This document shows, piece by piece, positions 45,176 through 53,753 of a DNA stretch of 64,000 bases. Location of the stretch: positions 1,798,001 through 1,862,000 of the forward strand of contig JADJXR010000001.1 of assembly GCA_016710285.1 (NCBI GenBank), given 5' to 3'. The DNA is from Chlorobiota bacterium. GTDB taxonomy: Bacteria; Bacteroidota; Ignavibacteria; OLB7. Under the pieces are notes generated by a model, which did not search any database, was not told the origin of the DNA, and saw only the letters and a list, made by a program, of their open reading frames with translations. Position numbers and translations under genes: made by a program. Every line of letters starts with the position of its first letter. The stretch's first letter is position 1.

Positions 45176-47527
45176 ATGAAATCACTTCTTCCACTTTTGT
45201 TGCTCCACCTGCTACTTGCTGCTGCCGCAACAGGGCAGCAACGCCGCGGCGGATTGATGGGCGGATTCATTGCCAACAACGGCCAGTGGCCGGCGGAAGC
45301 GTGCTACCTGTGGCGTGCGCCGGGGATGGATAGCTGGCTGACCGAAAAGGGAATCGTGTTCCACCGATACTCCATTGACCACAACACTGGCCAACGCACC
45401 GGCCACGTTGTTCGGATGGAGTTTGCCGGCGGCAACGCCACAACACCACTTCCCGCCGGACGGATAGCCACACACTACAACTACCTGATTGGCAACAACC
45501 CCGCAGCATGGGTTACTGGCGCAGAAGCCTACCAGCAAGTGCGGCTGCCAAACGTGTACGATGGCATTGACGCGCTGCTCTATTACGATGGTGGGCACGA
45601 TGGCGGGGAGCTTCGCTACGATTTGGTGGTGGAACCCGGCGCGGATCCTTCCGCAATTCGTGTGCGGTTCAGCGGGGGGGATTGGGTTCGCTGCGCCGAT
45701 AGCGTGCTCCAGATTGGGACGACGGTGGGGGCGATTGAGCAATCGGGGCTGGTGGCGTACCAAGTGGTTGGCGGCGTGCGGCGGCTGGTCCCCTGCGCCT
45801 TTGTTCAGCATGGCGACGGCAGCGTTGGGTTCCGCGTGGGGGATCACGACCCCAGCACGCCGCTGGTGATAGATCCGCTGATCTACTCAACATTTATTGG
45901 GGGAACGGGAACCGAGAATTTTTCCGGATTTGCAACCGATGCTGCCGGAAGCCCGATCGTCTGCGGAAGCGTCACGTCGCTGGCATTCCCCACCACCACC
46001 GGGGCCTACAGCACCACGAACAAGGGGCTGCAAGATGTTGTTGTTGCGCGGCTGGACAGCAGCGGCGGGACGGTCCTCTATGCCACGTATATCGGCGGCA
46101 GCGGGTCCGACGCAGCCAGCAAGATGGAAGCAACGGCCAATGGCACGGCGTGGATTACCGGCTCCACCAACTCGATAGACTTCCCCACCACACCGAACGG
46201 AGCGCAGCAATCGAAGGCCGGGGAGCAGGATGCCTTCCTGCTTGCGCTGGACCCCACGGGGGCGGCCATTAGCTACGCCACCTACTTGGGGGGAAGCGCG
46301 TTTGACGAAGGGGGAGGGGTCGCGCTGGACAGCAGTGGCGGCGTGGTGATGGTTGGAGCAACCACCTCCCCCGATTTCCCCGCTACGCCAGGAACCTACG
46401 ACCAAACCTACAACGATAGCTATCACACCGACCTGTTTATTGCCCGCATCGGTTCCGATGGAGGGGTGCGGTTTGCCAGTTTTTTAGGGGGGGAAGAGAT
46501 GGACCGCGGATATGCCGTGGCAACGAACGGAGCGGGGGAAATCTTTGTCACTGGCGAGACGGCTTCGGCGAATTTCCCGACGACCGCAACCGTGGCCGAC
46601 AACACCCACAACGGAAACGCCGATGCCTTCCTTGCGCGGCTGGACAGCACCGGAGCGCAACTGCTGAACTCCGGATTTATCGGCGGCGAGCAGGACGACG
46701 TAGGCTACAACATTGCAATCGGCCCCGACGGCAATCCGTATCTGTGCGGCTCCACCCGCTCCGACAGCTTCCCCACCACTTTCCTTTCGGCCGACACGGT
46801 GTTCAACGGCAACACCGATGCGTTTGTGGTGCGCTTCAACAACGACGGCAGCAGGCTTCGGTATGGGTTGTATTTGGGGGGAGTGCAAGGTGAGGTGGCG
46901 TTCGGGATTGCGGTGGACGCTCGCGGCAGCGCGCACGTTGTTGGCGGAACCTTCTCGCAGTTTTTCCCCGCCGGCGGCGATGTCTTCGATCCCGATTTTA
47001 ACGGCGCGTCGGATGCCTTCGTGGTGAAACTTTCGCCGTTCGGTGGGGAGCGGGTTTACTCCACATTTCTTGGAGGGTTCCGCGAAGATTACGCCTACGG
47101 GATCAGGTTGGATAAACACGGGAACGCGACCGTTGCCGGAATAACGCGATCGTTCGACTTCCCAATAACCCCAAACGGAGCCGACACCGGGTTCAACGGC
47201 AATGGCGATTTCTTCATCACCAAGCTGACGATTGAGGACGAGACGGTTGGGGTGGAAACCCGGGAGCAAGCCGCAACCACAGCTGCGGGAATCGCAATCT
47301 GGCCGAACCCTTCGTTGGGGGTGTTCCAAGTTTCCATTCCGCCAGCCGTGGCCATTACGGAGCTGCGGCTGTTCAACATTTTGGGCACGCTGCTGATGCG
47401 CCACCGCCCAACGGCAAGCACATCGGCCCTAACGGTGGATTGCGGCCGCTTTGCCGCAGGGGGGTATCTGATGGAGCTTCGGCTGAGCAACGGAACCATT
47501 GCGCGGCTTCCGGTGATGCTCCGGTAA
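45176..47527 (+). CDS. SBBP-repeat propeller protein with T9SS tail
   Basis: 783 aa, signal peptide ending AAATGQ. Residues about 25-230 are an N-terminal domain found ahead of SBBP repeats in such proteins (FIANNGQWPAEACYLWRAPG, then GIVFHRYSID and NVYDGIDALLYYDGG). From about 235 to 690 come SBBP-type blades of about 55-60 residues: YSTFIGGTGTENFSGFATDA, YATYIGGSGSDAASKME, YATYLGGSAFDEGGGVALD and so on, seven or eight times. The end is a T9SS sorting domain, IAIWPNPSLGVFQVSI. Likely a large secreted propeller; ligand unknown. Confidence 0.88.
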   Translation: MKSLLPLLLLHLLLAAAATGQQRRGGLMGGFIANNGQWPAEACYLWRAPGMDSWLTEKGIVFHRYSIDHNTGQRTGHVVRMEFAGGNATTPLPAGRIATHYNYLIGNNPAAWVTGAEAYQQVRLPNVYDGIDALLYYDGGHDGGELRYDLVVEPGADPSAIRVRFSGGDWVRCADSVLQIGTTVGAIEQSGLVAYQVVGGVRRLVPCAFVQHGDGSVGFRVGDHDPSTPLVIDPLIYSTFIGGTGTENFSGFATDAAGSPIVCGSVTSLAFPTTTGAYSTTNKGLQDVVVARLDSSGGTVLYATYIGGSGSDAASKMEATANGTAWITGSTNSIDFPTTPNGAQQSKAGEQDAFLLALDPTGAAISYATYLGGSAFDEGGGVALDSSGGVVMVGATTSPDFPATPGTYDQTYNDSYHTDLFIARIGSDGGVRFASFLGGEEMDRGYAVATNGAGEIFVTGETASANFPTTATVADNTHNGNADAFLARLDSTGAQLLNSGFIGGEQDDVGYNIAIGPDGNPYLCGSTRSDSFPTTFLSADTVFNGNTDAFVVRFNNDGSRLRYGLYLGGVQGEVAFGIAVDARGSAHVVGGTFSQFFPAGGDVFDPDFNGASDAFVVKLSPFGGERVYSTFLGGFREDYAYGIRLDKHGNATVAGITRSFDFPITPNGADTGFNGNGDFFITKLTIEDETVGVETREQAATTAAGIAIWPNPSLGVFQVSIPPAVAITELRLFNILGTLLMRHRPTASTSALTVDCGRFAAGGYLMELRLSNGTIARLPVMLR

Positions 47528-47565
47528 GGGAAAGCAGAGAAAGCAAAGGGAAGGAAGCAAAAGAA

Positions 47566-47612
47566 AACCGCAGAGGGAGCAACGCGTGTTGCTTCCTCTG
47601 CGGTTCGATTTT
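47566..47612. terminator. Bidirectional terminator
   Basis: 18-base stem with one mismatch (arms begin AACCGCAGAGG and end CCTCTGCGGTT), 4-base loop, then CGATTTT on plus; A-rich on the left for the minus strand. It separates the convergent SBBP and radical SAM genes. Confidence 0.8.
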
Positions 47613-47670
47613 CTGCCCCTCATCTCTCTCCCCTTTCTTCTTCCAACACGTTCTTCTTTCAACTCTGCTG

Positions 47671-48978
47671 CTACTGTTGCTCGGCGGCCAGCCGCTGGCG
47701 CACGTCTGGCTTCAGTGGGTCGAAGGTGGTTTGCACCCCTTGAATCTGGATGGTGAGCGGGGTGGTGATATGTTGGTCCCGCTGGCTGTTGTGCAGGCAC
47801 ATGCTTACGGGGCCGGTGGGGGTCATCACCATGAAGGAGCAGTTCTGGATCCGCTCTGGGTCCAGATTGTCGGCATCCATGAAGTTGTGGATCATAAAGG
47901 AGAGTTTGTGGATTTTCCCCCGGGCAGCAATCAGGTTCCGACGCATCTGCCACAATCGCCGCACCAGGAATCCCATCCCCAAAACAAACAGCCGCGGTTG
48001 CCGCGTCAGCTTCCATGCAATGCCGGCAACGGAGCGCGCAATGCGGTCGGGGTCCAGCTCGAAATCCTCGAACCGAACGTCGCACAGCACCGCTTCCAGC
48101 ACTTTCGCGTCGTCCCACAGATCGTAGGCGTTGCCGTTGCACACCAGCGAGTACCCGATGCGGTTGCAGCTTGAGTGGCCAATGTCCATTGCGTCGAAAC
48201 TGAGGGGAACGCCCAGGGTTTCGTTCACCATCTTCCGCACGTGGTCGGGGGTCACGGTAAGCCCTTCGCGAAGCTCGCCGCGCCCGGTGTCGGCACCAAG
48301 CTGGAAGCTGCACATCCCCACCACATCGGCATTCTTCACGAAGAATCGGACAAGCTCGGGAAGCTCGTGCATATTCCCACTGTGAAGCGTGGTGTTGAAC
48401 ACAACGCGAACCTTCAGCCCCCGCACCCGCTCGATATACCGCATCCGAAGCTCGTTCAGCTCCGCCTCGTTCTTGTACTTTTTCAGCCGCTGGGTGGTGT
48501 CAACGTGGAAGGCAACATCCTTCAGCCCAGCGTCCACAAGGCGGATCAGTAGCCGGCGGGTGGCTTTGATTCCGTTGGTGAGCAACGCCGGGAACAGGCC
48601 CTTGCTGCTGGCATATCGGACAATCGCCACCAGCTCCTCCTCATCGCGCAAGGTGGGGTCGCCACCGCTGATCTGCACGCCGGTGGTGGGGCCGTAGATT
48701 TCCAGAATCTGGTCAATGCGGCGATAGACCTCCTCAATCGGCAAATCCAGCACATCCTCGCTAAGCTCGCTCAGGTAGCAAAGGGTGCAATCAAGGTTGC
48801 ACCGCTGAGTGATCTCCAGCGAGACGCAGCCGATGGAGTGCTTGTTCCCCAACAGTTGCCGCCGCGTTTGGAACCGCGGCGATAACCGGTTCCAAACGGC
48901 CATGCGGCGTTCGTCGCCAATGGCCGAGACGCTGGTGCAGCCGCAGCCGCCAAAAGGTTGTTCTGTGTGATTGGCCAT
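47671..48978 (-). CDS. Radical SAM enzyme, unassigned subfamily
   Basis: 435 aa from ATG 48978 (MANHTEQPFGGCGCTS). The [4Fe-4S]-SAM motif CNLDCTLC is at residues 60-67 (C60, C64, C67), and QISGGDPTLRDEEEL at about 102-116 matches the GGE/GGD motif. Extra cysteines suggest further iron-sulfur sites: C12 and C14 at the N-terminus, the pair HSSCN and LVCNGN near the middle, and NCSFMVM plus VSMCLHN near residues 393-410. The body is a TIM-type barrel followed by a longer tail than the minimal family. The substrate is not apparent. The upstream neighbour 119 bases away is a glycosyltransferase, so the pair may act in one pathway. Confidence 0.82.
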   Translation of the reverse strand: MANHTEQPFGGCGCTSVSAIGDERRMAVWNRLSPRFQTRRQLLGNKHSIGCVSLEITQRCNLDCTLCYLSELSEDVLDLPIEEVYRRIDQILEIYGPTTGVQISGGDPTLRDEEELVAIVRYASSKGLFPALLTNGIKATRRLLIRLVDAGLKDVAFHVDTTQRLKKYKNEAELNELRMRYIERVRGLKVRVVFNTTLHSGNMHELPELVRFFVKNADVVGMCSFQLGADTGRGELREGLTVTPDHVRKMVNETLGVPLSFDAMDIGHSSCNRIGYSLVCNGNAYDLWDDAKVLEAVLCDVRFEDFELDPDRIARSVAGIAWKLTRQPRLFVLGMGFLVRRLWQMRRNLIAARGKIHKLSFMIHNFMDADNLDPERIQNCSFMVMTPTGPVSMCLHNSQRDQHITTPLTIQIQGVQTTFDPLKPDVRQRLAAEQQ

Positions 48979-49097
48979 GTCGGTTATCGGAAATCGGTTG
49001 CTGGTGACCGGCCACGGCAATGGCCGATAGATTGAGCATTCTTGATGGCGGATATTCTTGATCCCCGCTGGCTTCGTGCGCAACTAACAACACGCGG

Positions 49098-49829
49098 TTA
49101 TTTCTTCCAATACATCTTTGCTAAAATTCGCGGGTGGATGCCGGATGAGTAGAGAAGTTGCAGGAAGATATTGCGTGCGCTGGTGAACAGATAGCCTTCT
49201 TCCTCCCACCGCCGCCCCGAGGTAATCACCGGATAGTCATGGAGGATGCGGAAGCCGCTGGCGCGGCGCAGCCGTTGCACAAGCTCCAGATCTTCCATCA
49301 GTGGATAATCTTCGCGGTATCCGCCAAGCTGCCGGAAGTAGTGGCGGCGAACGAACAACCCTTGGTCCCCAAACGGCAGCCGCATCCGGCGGTTCCGCCA
49401 GCCAACCGAACGCTCAAGCCAGCGGAACCATCCCGCATTGCCCGTCACCTGGAATGCGAATGCGCCGGCGCGGTGTTCGGGGTCGGTGTGGGCAATCCGA
49501 AGAAGCTGTTGGTGGGAATCGGGGGGAAGGATTGTGTCGGCATGAAGGAACAGCAGCCACTCCCCCAGGGCCACCGCCGCCCCAGCATTCATCTGGATGG
49601 AACGCCCCCTTGCCGATTGCAGCAACCGCACGTTCGGATGCGCGGCGGAGTGGAGGCTAACAATTGCTTGGGTTGCGTCGTGGCTTCCGCCATCCACCAC
49701 AATCACCTCGGTCCGCGGCAGCGCGGCAAGCCGCCCCAGCTGCGGGCCAAGGATTGCGGCCTCGTTCATCACTGGCATGATGATAGAAACCAGAGGGAAA
49801 GGAGCGGAGGAAGATTGCTTGGTTGCCAT
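49098..49829 (-). CDS. TIGR04283-type family 2 glycosyltransferase
   Basis: 243 aa. GT-A fold: IIMPVMNEAAILGPQL at the start, VIVVDGGSHDATQ for nucleotide-sugar binding, then GEWLLFLHADTILPP, where HADT holds the metal-binding acid, and LPFGDQGLFVRRHYF followed by YPLMEDLELVQRLRR. The RSIQMNAGA and GDQGLFVRR segments are typical of the TIGR04283 group, which is annotated as associated with radical SAM and selenoprotein-like genes. It lies upstream of the radical SAM gene in the same direction. Sugar donor and acceptor unknown. Confidence 0.88.
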   Translation of the reverse strand: MATKQSSSAPFPLVSIIMPVMNEAAILGPQLGRLAALPRTEVIVVDGGSHDATQAIVSLHSAAHPNVRLLQSARGRSIQMNAGAAVALGEWLLFLHADTILPPDSHQQLLRIAHTDPEHRAGAFAFQVTGNAGWFRWLERSVGWRNRRMRLPFGDQGLFVRRHYFRQLGGYREDYPLMEDLELVQRLRRASGFRILHDYPVITSGRRWEEEGYLFTSARNIFLQLLYSSGIHPRILAKMYWKK

Positions 49830-49964
49830 AGCGTGCCATTGTCCAACCCAGTCTGGTTGGGGCGTGTGATCCCCACTTCCTGCTGCGGTTGGCAGAAAGA
49901 ACCTACGGGAACCCGAAGGATTCGGATTGTGGAAGTATGGCGGCCCCGGCGTGGCCGTTCACCT

Positions 49965-50714
49965 TCACCCCCCGGTTGCTGGCTCCCGTTTTTTTTGCGA
50001 TGGCGATGGTGGCTGCGGCGGCGGTTGCGGCGGGGCGGCTGTGGGTTGGCTTGCGGTGGTGGCGGTTACGGTGACGTTATCCAGTGCCCAGCTTTCGTTG
50101 GTGATGTCCTGCCCGGGGTCGTCCAGCATCACGCTGAAATGGAAGCTGGCTTGGCTGGCGGTGTGGGGAATGGTTCGGGCAATCCGGTAGGTTGCGTCCA
50201 TCGGGCCGGAGAAGAGGTTGGGGAATCGCCAGATATACCCCAGCGAGTTGAACGCCGCCGCGCCGCTCCGTGCCGGGCGGCTTGCCGGGTATTCGCCCGG
50301 AAACGACTGGCGGTAGGTGGTGTTGCTGAAGCTGGTCCGGAACAGCAGTGTGTCGTCAATCTTGAACTCCAACAGGTCGGGGCCATACAGGCTGCTGTTT
50401 CCATCCCAGGAACGGATGGCGATGAAATCGAACGCTATGGTGATGGAGTCGTGCGGGGGAAGCTGCGGCAAACGGAGCGTGACGCGCTGGTCGCCAAAAT
50501 CGCCCAGCACCCGCTGGGTTGCGTTCCCGGTGAACCGCACACGCACGCGGCGTTGCCACTCGGGGTCCGCCACGGTTGTGGACCAATGCGCCGTGTCGCC
50601 ACGGGTGAAATCGTTGCTGTACACCACCACCGTTGATGGCTGCGCCAACGCCGATTGAACCGCTGATTGATGGAGTGTGCAACCGCAAAGAATCGCCCAC
50701 AGCCACCGGAACAT
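49965..50714 (-). CDS. Secreted beta-rich protein, function unknown
   Basis: 249 aa from ATG 50714, where GGGAGGAG lies about eight bases upstream; the frame runs further but then sits before this ribosome site. A hydrophobic N-terminus with CGCTLHQSAVQSALAQ suggests a signal peptide. The mature part looks like a carbohydrate-binding-module-type beta sandwich: YSNDFTRGDTAHWSTTV, ITIAFDFIAIRSWDGNS, then SWALDNVTVTA. The tail is PPQPPPQPP and basic, not a T9SS PNP domain. I do not recognise a family with certainty. Followed by a small gap to the GT gene on the same strand. Confidence 0.6.
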   Translation of the reverse strand: MFRWLWAILCGCTLHQSAVQSALAQPSTVVVYSNDFTRGDTAHWSTTVADPEWQRRVRVRFTGNATQRVLGDFGDQRVTLRLPQLPPHDSITIAFDFIAIRSWDGNSSLYGPDLLEFKIDDTLLFRTSFSNTTYRQSFPGEYPASRPARSGAAAFNSLGYIWRFPNLFSGPMDATYRIARTIPHTASQASFHFSVMLDDPGQDITNESWALDNVTVTATTASQPTAAPPQPPPQPPSPSQKKREPATGG

Positions 50715-50895
50715 CCTCCGCCCCTCCTCCCTCATCGTTTTGCCTCCGGCTTCTTCCTGCCGTGGTCCGCCTGGCACTGTTCCGGCACCGCTCCAGCTTG
50801 GCAAGGGAGCGGTGAAGGAATGCCATTGCGGCGCGGGGAATGGAGAGAAGAGAGCATGACGTTTGCGGGGATGACCCAAACAGATGGAGGTTGTT

Positions 50896-50929
50896 GCGCC
50901 GGCGGAAACCGAAGGGAATCTGCCGGCGC
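50896..50929 (-). terminator. Hairpin after the GIDE-domain gene
   Basis: Arms GCGCCGGC and GCCGGCGC, 18-base loop; on the minus strand it is followed only by AACAACC, so its strength as a terminator is doubtful. Confidence 0.35.
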
Positions 50930-50935
50930 GTGATC

Positions 50936-51727
50936 TTATTTCAGCAGCCTAGCAAGGATCAGCCCCGCGCCAATCACAAACGCAGCGATTGCTCCGTACA
51001 GATACCACTTCACGCTCCCTTGCCCCCCGCGCACAATCTCCTCCTCGGTTTTTAGCGAGATGATGAAAGGCTTTTTTTCGCGAGGCTTCTGCACGGCAAG
51101 TTGGCCGCTGGTGTCGGTGGCCTCGCCAAACAGATAGAGTTGTGATTCCAGCGGGAGGATGGATTCGGCATATTGGTAGCCCACTATCCGCCGCCCGCCA
51201 ATGCCCGCGCCAACCTGCAACGTGAACCCGCCAACGGTGATCGCCGGCCCGCCGGTGAACGGCTCGAACCGGCTTACCACCTGGCGCGGATGAACCTCGG
51301 CCCCGGTTGGGTTTACCGTGATTGCGCCGGTGGCATCGTGCAGCTGGAACATTGCCGATTGGGTGTTGCTGGCCACGATGTTGCTGCCGGTTCGCGTTGC
51401 CGTGCGGGTGTTCCCTTCGCTGTCGTGCTCCTGGTAGGTTTCCTCGTAGCGTTCCTCCACGCTCATGGAGTAGTAGGCACAAGGCTGGCCGGAAAGTTCG
51501 GCAGTAAGCGGCGCGTCGCACCGCAGGACCCCTTTCAGCTCCACAATTTGGCTGAACCCGCCGGGGCCAAGCTCGGCAGCAATCTGGGTGTGAAGTTCGC
51601 GGACCTCTTGCGTTGTTGATGTTTGCGTGGAGCCTATCTCCAGCAACCGCCCTTGCGCCCGGGTTCGCAGGTACAGAAGAAGCCCGCCCAGCGCGATCAG
51701 AAGAATGCCAATGATGAGTAATGCCAT
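50936..51727 (-). CDS. GIDE-domain membrane protein
   Basis: 263 aa. Membrane helix at the N-terminus (about 2-20, LLIIGILLIALGGLLLYL) and another at the C-terminus (about 240-260, YLYGAIAAFVIGAGLIL). Between them is the region of the GIDE/MUL1 family: ELKGVLRCDAPLTAELSGQPCAYYSMSVEERYEET, EVHPRQVVSRFEPF, then VGYQYAESILPLESQLYLFGEA. In eukaryotes this domain is in a mitochondrial E3 ligase, but the bacterial forms lack the RING part; here no RING is present. Probably a membrane-anchored sensor or scaffold. TAATTTTG lies 29 bases upstream. Confidence 0.82.
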   Translation of the reverse strand: MALLIIGILLIALGGLLLYLRTRAQGRLLEIGSTQTSTTQEVRELHTQIAAELGPGGFSQIVELKGVLRCDAPLTAELSGQPCAYYSMSVEERYEETYQEHDSEGNTRTATRTGSNIVASNTQSAMFQLHDATGAITVNPTGAEVHPRQVVSRFEPFTGGPAITVGGFTLQVGAGIGGRRIVGYQYAESILPLESQLYLFGEATDTSGQLAVQKPREKKPFIISLKTEEEIVRGGQGSVKWYLYGAIAAFVIGAGLILARLLK

Positions 51728-51755
51728 GCTGATACCTTTGGTTGATGTGTGCCGG

Positions 51756-51763
51756 CAAAATTA
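51756..51763 (-). promoter_or_regulatory. Candidate -7 element for the GIDE gene
   Basis: TAATTTTG on the minus strand matches TAnnTTTG exactly, 29 bases before ATG 51727. Confidence 0.5.
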
Positions 51764-51770
51764 CCTCACA

Positions 51771-53600
51771 TTATCCTTCGCCAAGCCATTTCCTCCGTGC
51801 TTTTTTCTGGGCTGCGGTGGCGGCTTTGTCTGTCTCCATCCGGAAGGGGCGGGTGTCGCGCTCGGTGGTTGTAACGGCAAAGGTCAGCAGGCGCGGGCCG
51901 CGGAACGCCGTTACCTGCAACTGGTCGCCGGGGCACTTTGCTTCCAACACCAGCGCAAGGGTGTTGGCATCAACACGCTCGCCATCAATTGCAATCAGAG
52001 TGTCGCCCGCGCTTAGGCCTGCGGCTTCGGCGGGGGAGTTTGGCAGGACGTTAGTCAGCGTCACGAAGTCATTGCAGCCATGCTTCCGTTCGGGCATCAC
52101 CATTCCGGTGAAAAGCTGCTGCCGCTCCGGTTCCCCCTGTTTCGGTTCCCGTCCGCGCCGGATGCTTACCCCCACCCGCGACAGCGGTTCGGCGTACTCC
52201 CATTCCTCGCGGCTATCAATCAGCCACAGCAGATAGAGTTCGGCCTCCACCCCGGCCAGGTCCCGAACAACGCTGCAGACGTCGCGCTCGGTGTAGCCGT
52301 TCCCTTGCAGGAAGTAATCCCCTTTTGGCTGATCGGCGTAGGTGCGGCGGTACAGTTCGCGGATCAGATCATCCAGCGAGCAGCGGTCCCGGGTAAGCCG
52401 GCGAAGCTCAAGGTCCAGCAGCAGTGCAGCAACCGCGCCTTTGAAATAGTAGTTGACGTAGGTGTTGCGGAAGTTGCTGGCGGCGGCGATTGGGCTTCGC
52501 GCGCCAGCCCCCCACCACGTGTCGAAACTGGATTCGCGCAGGTTCCGGTGGAACCGCCCCGGGGAGCGGTCAACCCGGTTGATTTCGGCGGCCAACTCTT
52601 TGAAAAACTGGCGGTCGTTCCAGACCCCGGCGCGGCGGAGCATCAGGTGGCCGTAGTATTGCGTGAACCCTTCGGCCAACCAAAGGAGCGTTGTGTGTTG
52701 CTCGCGGGTGTAGTCGAACGGACCAAGCTCGGCGGGGCGCATTCGTTTCACGTTCCAGATGTGGAAGAACTCGTGCGACATCACCCCAACAAGGTCGTCG
52801 TAGTGGTCGCTTTCGGTGATGTGGCCGTTAATCACCAGCCGTGTGGAAGCAAGGTGTTCCATCCCGTCGCCGCTTGGCGCGTAGGGGTCAATGTTCACCA
52901 AAAACCAGTAGGCATCGAACTCCGGCTTTCCGAATCTGGCCACGTAGGCGGCCACCGTTTGCTCGGTATCCTTCGCGAACTGGGCGATGCGTTCGGCAAG
53001 TTGGCTGCTGCCGCGTGTGGCTTCGCTTCCGGCAACGTCCATCACTATCGAGTAGGTGATGCCGTCAATGGTGAACTTCCGAACAACTGGGGTCCCAACT
53101 TCAATCGGGGAATCAATCAGGACATCATAATTCTCCGCAACCAACACGCTGCGTCCGGCGCGGCGGCGGGCTTTCAGCGAGGTGTAGGTTTTCCAGGTTG
53201 CGGGGGCGGTAATCTCCAACTCAATCTTCTCCATCGTTCTTCCCACCAGATACCCAAACACCGACGACCCGTTGATTGCGGCGTGGCGGTCGTCAAGCTG
53301 GCTGAAGGTTCCGCTAAGGGTGTCGCCAAACATCCGGTAGCGGATGGTGAGTTGCTGGGACCCTGCCGTGTGGATTCGCCACCGCCCTTTGTCCATTCGT
53401 TCCATCCGAAGCGCGTTCCCGGCTGCATCGGCGGCATGAAGTTCCTGGACGTTGCGGGCAAAGTCGTAGATGTAGTATCGCCCCGGTGACCAAGCGGGGA
53501 ACTCTATCTCCAGATAATCGGCTCCGTTGGTGCTGGCGGTGATGGCCACGCCGAACAAGTGGGCGGAAGTGTTGGTCAGGTCAAGCGAGTAATGAAGCAT
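51771..53600 (-). CDS. M61 glycyl-aminopeptidase-like protease with PDZ domain
   Basis: 609 aa from Met 53600; the alternative Met at 53636 adds 12 residues, and neither has a good ribosome site. N-terminal beta domain (about 1-165), then the zinc peptidase domain: GMEHLASTRLV at about 255, MSHEFFHIWNVKRM with HEFFH at about 277-281, and WLAEGFTQYYGH with the third ligand Glu about 20 residues later. The C-terminal PDZ domain (about 505-575) has SPAEAAGLSAGDTLIAIDGERVD. This is the M61 order. No signal peptide is visible, so it may be cytoplasmic. Confidence 0.9.
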   Translation of the reverse strand: MLHYSLDLTNTSAHLFGVAITASTNGADYLEIEFPAWSPGRYYIYDFARNVQELHAADAAGNALRMERMDKGRWRIHTAGSQQLTIRYRMFGDTLSGTFSQLDDRHAAINGSSVFGYLVGRTMEKIELEITAPATWKTYTSLKARRRAGRSVLVAENYDVLIDSPIEVGTPVVRKFTIDGITYSIVMDVAGSEATRGSSQLAERIAQFAKDTEQTVAAYVARFGKPEFDAYWFLVNIDPYAPSGDGMEHLASTRLVINGHITESDHYDDLVGVMSHEFFHIWNVKRMRPAELGPFDYTREQHTTLLWLAEGFTQYYGHLMLRRAGVWNDRQFFKELAAEINRVDRSPGRFHRNLRESSFDTWWGAGARSPIAAASNFRNTYVNYYFKGAVAALLLDLELRRLTRDRCSLDDLIRELYRRTYADQPKGDYFLQGNGYTERDVCSVVRDLAGVEAELYLLWLIDSREEWEYAEPLSRVGVSIRRGREPKQGEPERQQLFTGMVMPERKHGCNDFVTLTNVLPNSPAEAAGLSAGDTLIAIDGERVDANTLALVLEAKCPGDQLQVTAFRGPRLLTFAVTTTERDTRPFRMETDKAATAAQKKARRKWLGEG

Positions 53601-53680
53601 GGAAGAAGTTGTTGAATGGGAAGCTGGCAGATGCAAGGTGACACGGCTTGGCGCACAGCTTAGCGGCTATCCGTTCGGGT

Positions 53681-53717
53681 GAAAAAAATCCCCTCGGATT
53701 GAATTGATCCGAGGGGA
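53681..53717 (-). terminator. Rho-independent terminator
   Basis: Perfect 11-base stem TCCCCTCGGAT / ATCCGAGGGGA around a 7-base loop; on the minus strand the T-run TTTTTTT follows. It ends the HEYQH protease gene. Confidence 0.9.
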
Positions 53718-53753
53718 GAGTGTGATACTTGAACGATACCACCGTTGTGGAGA

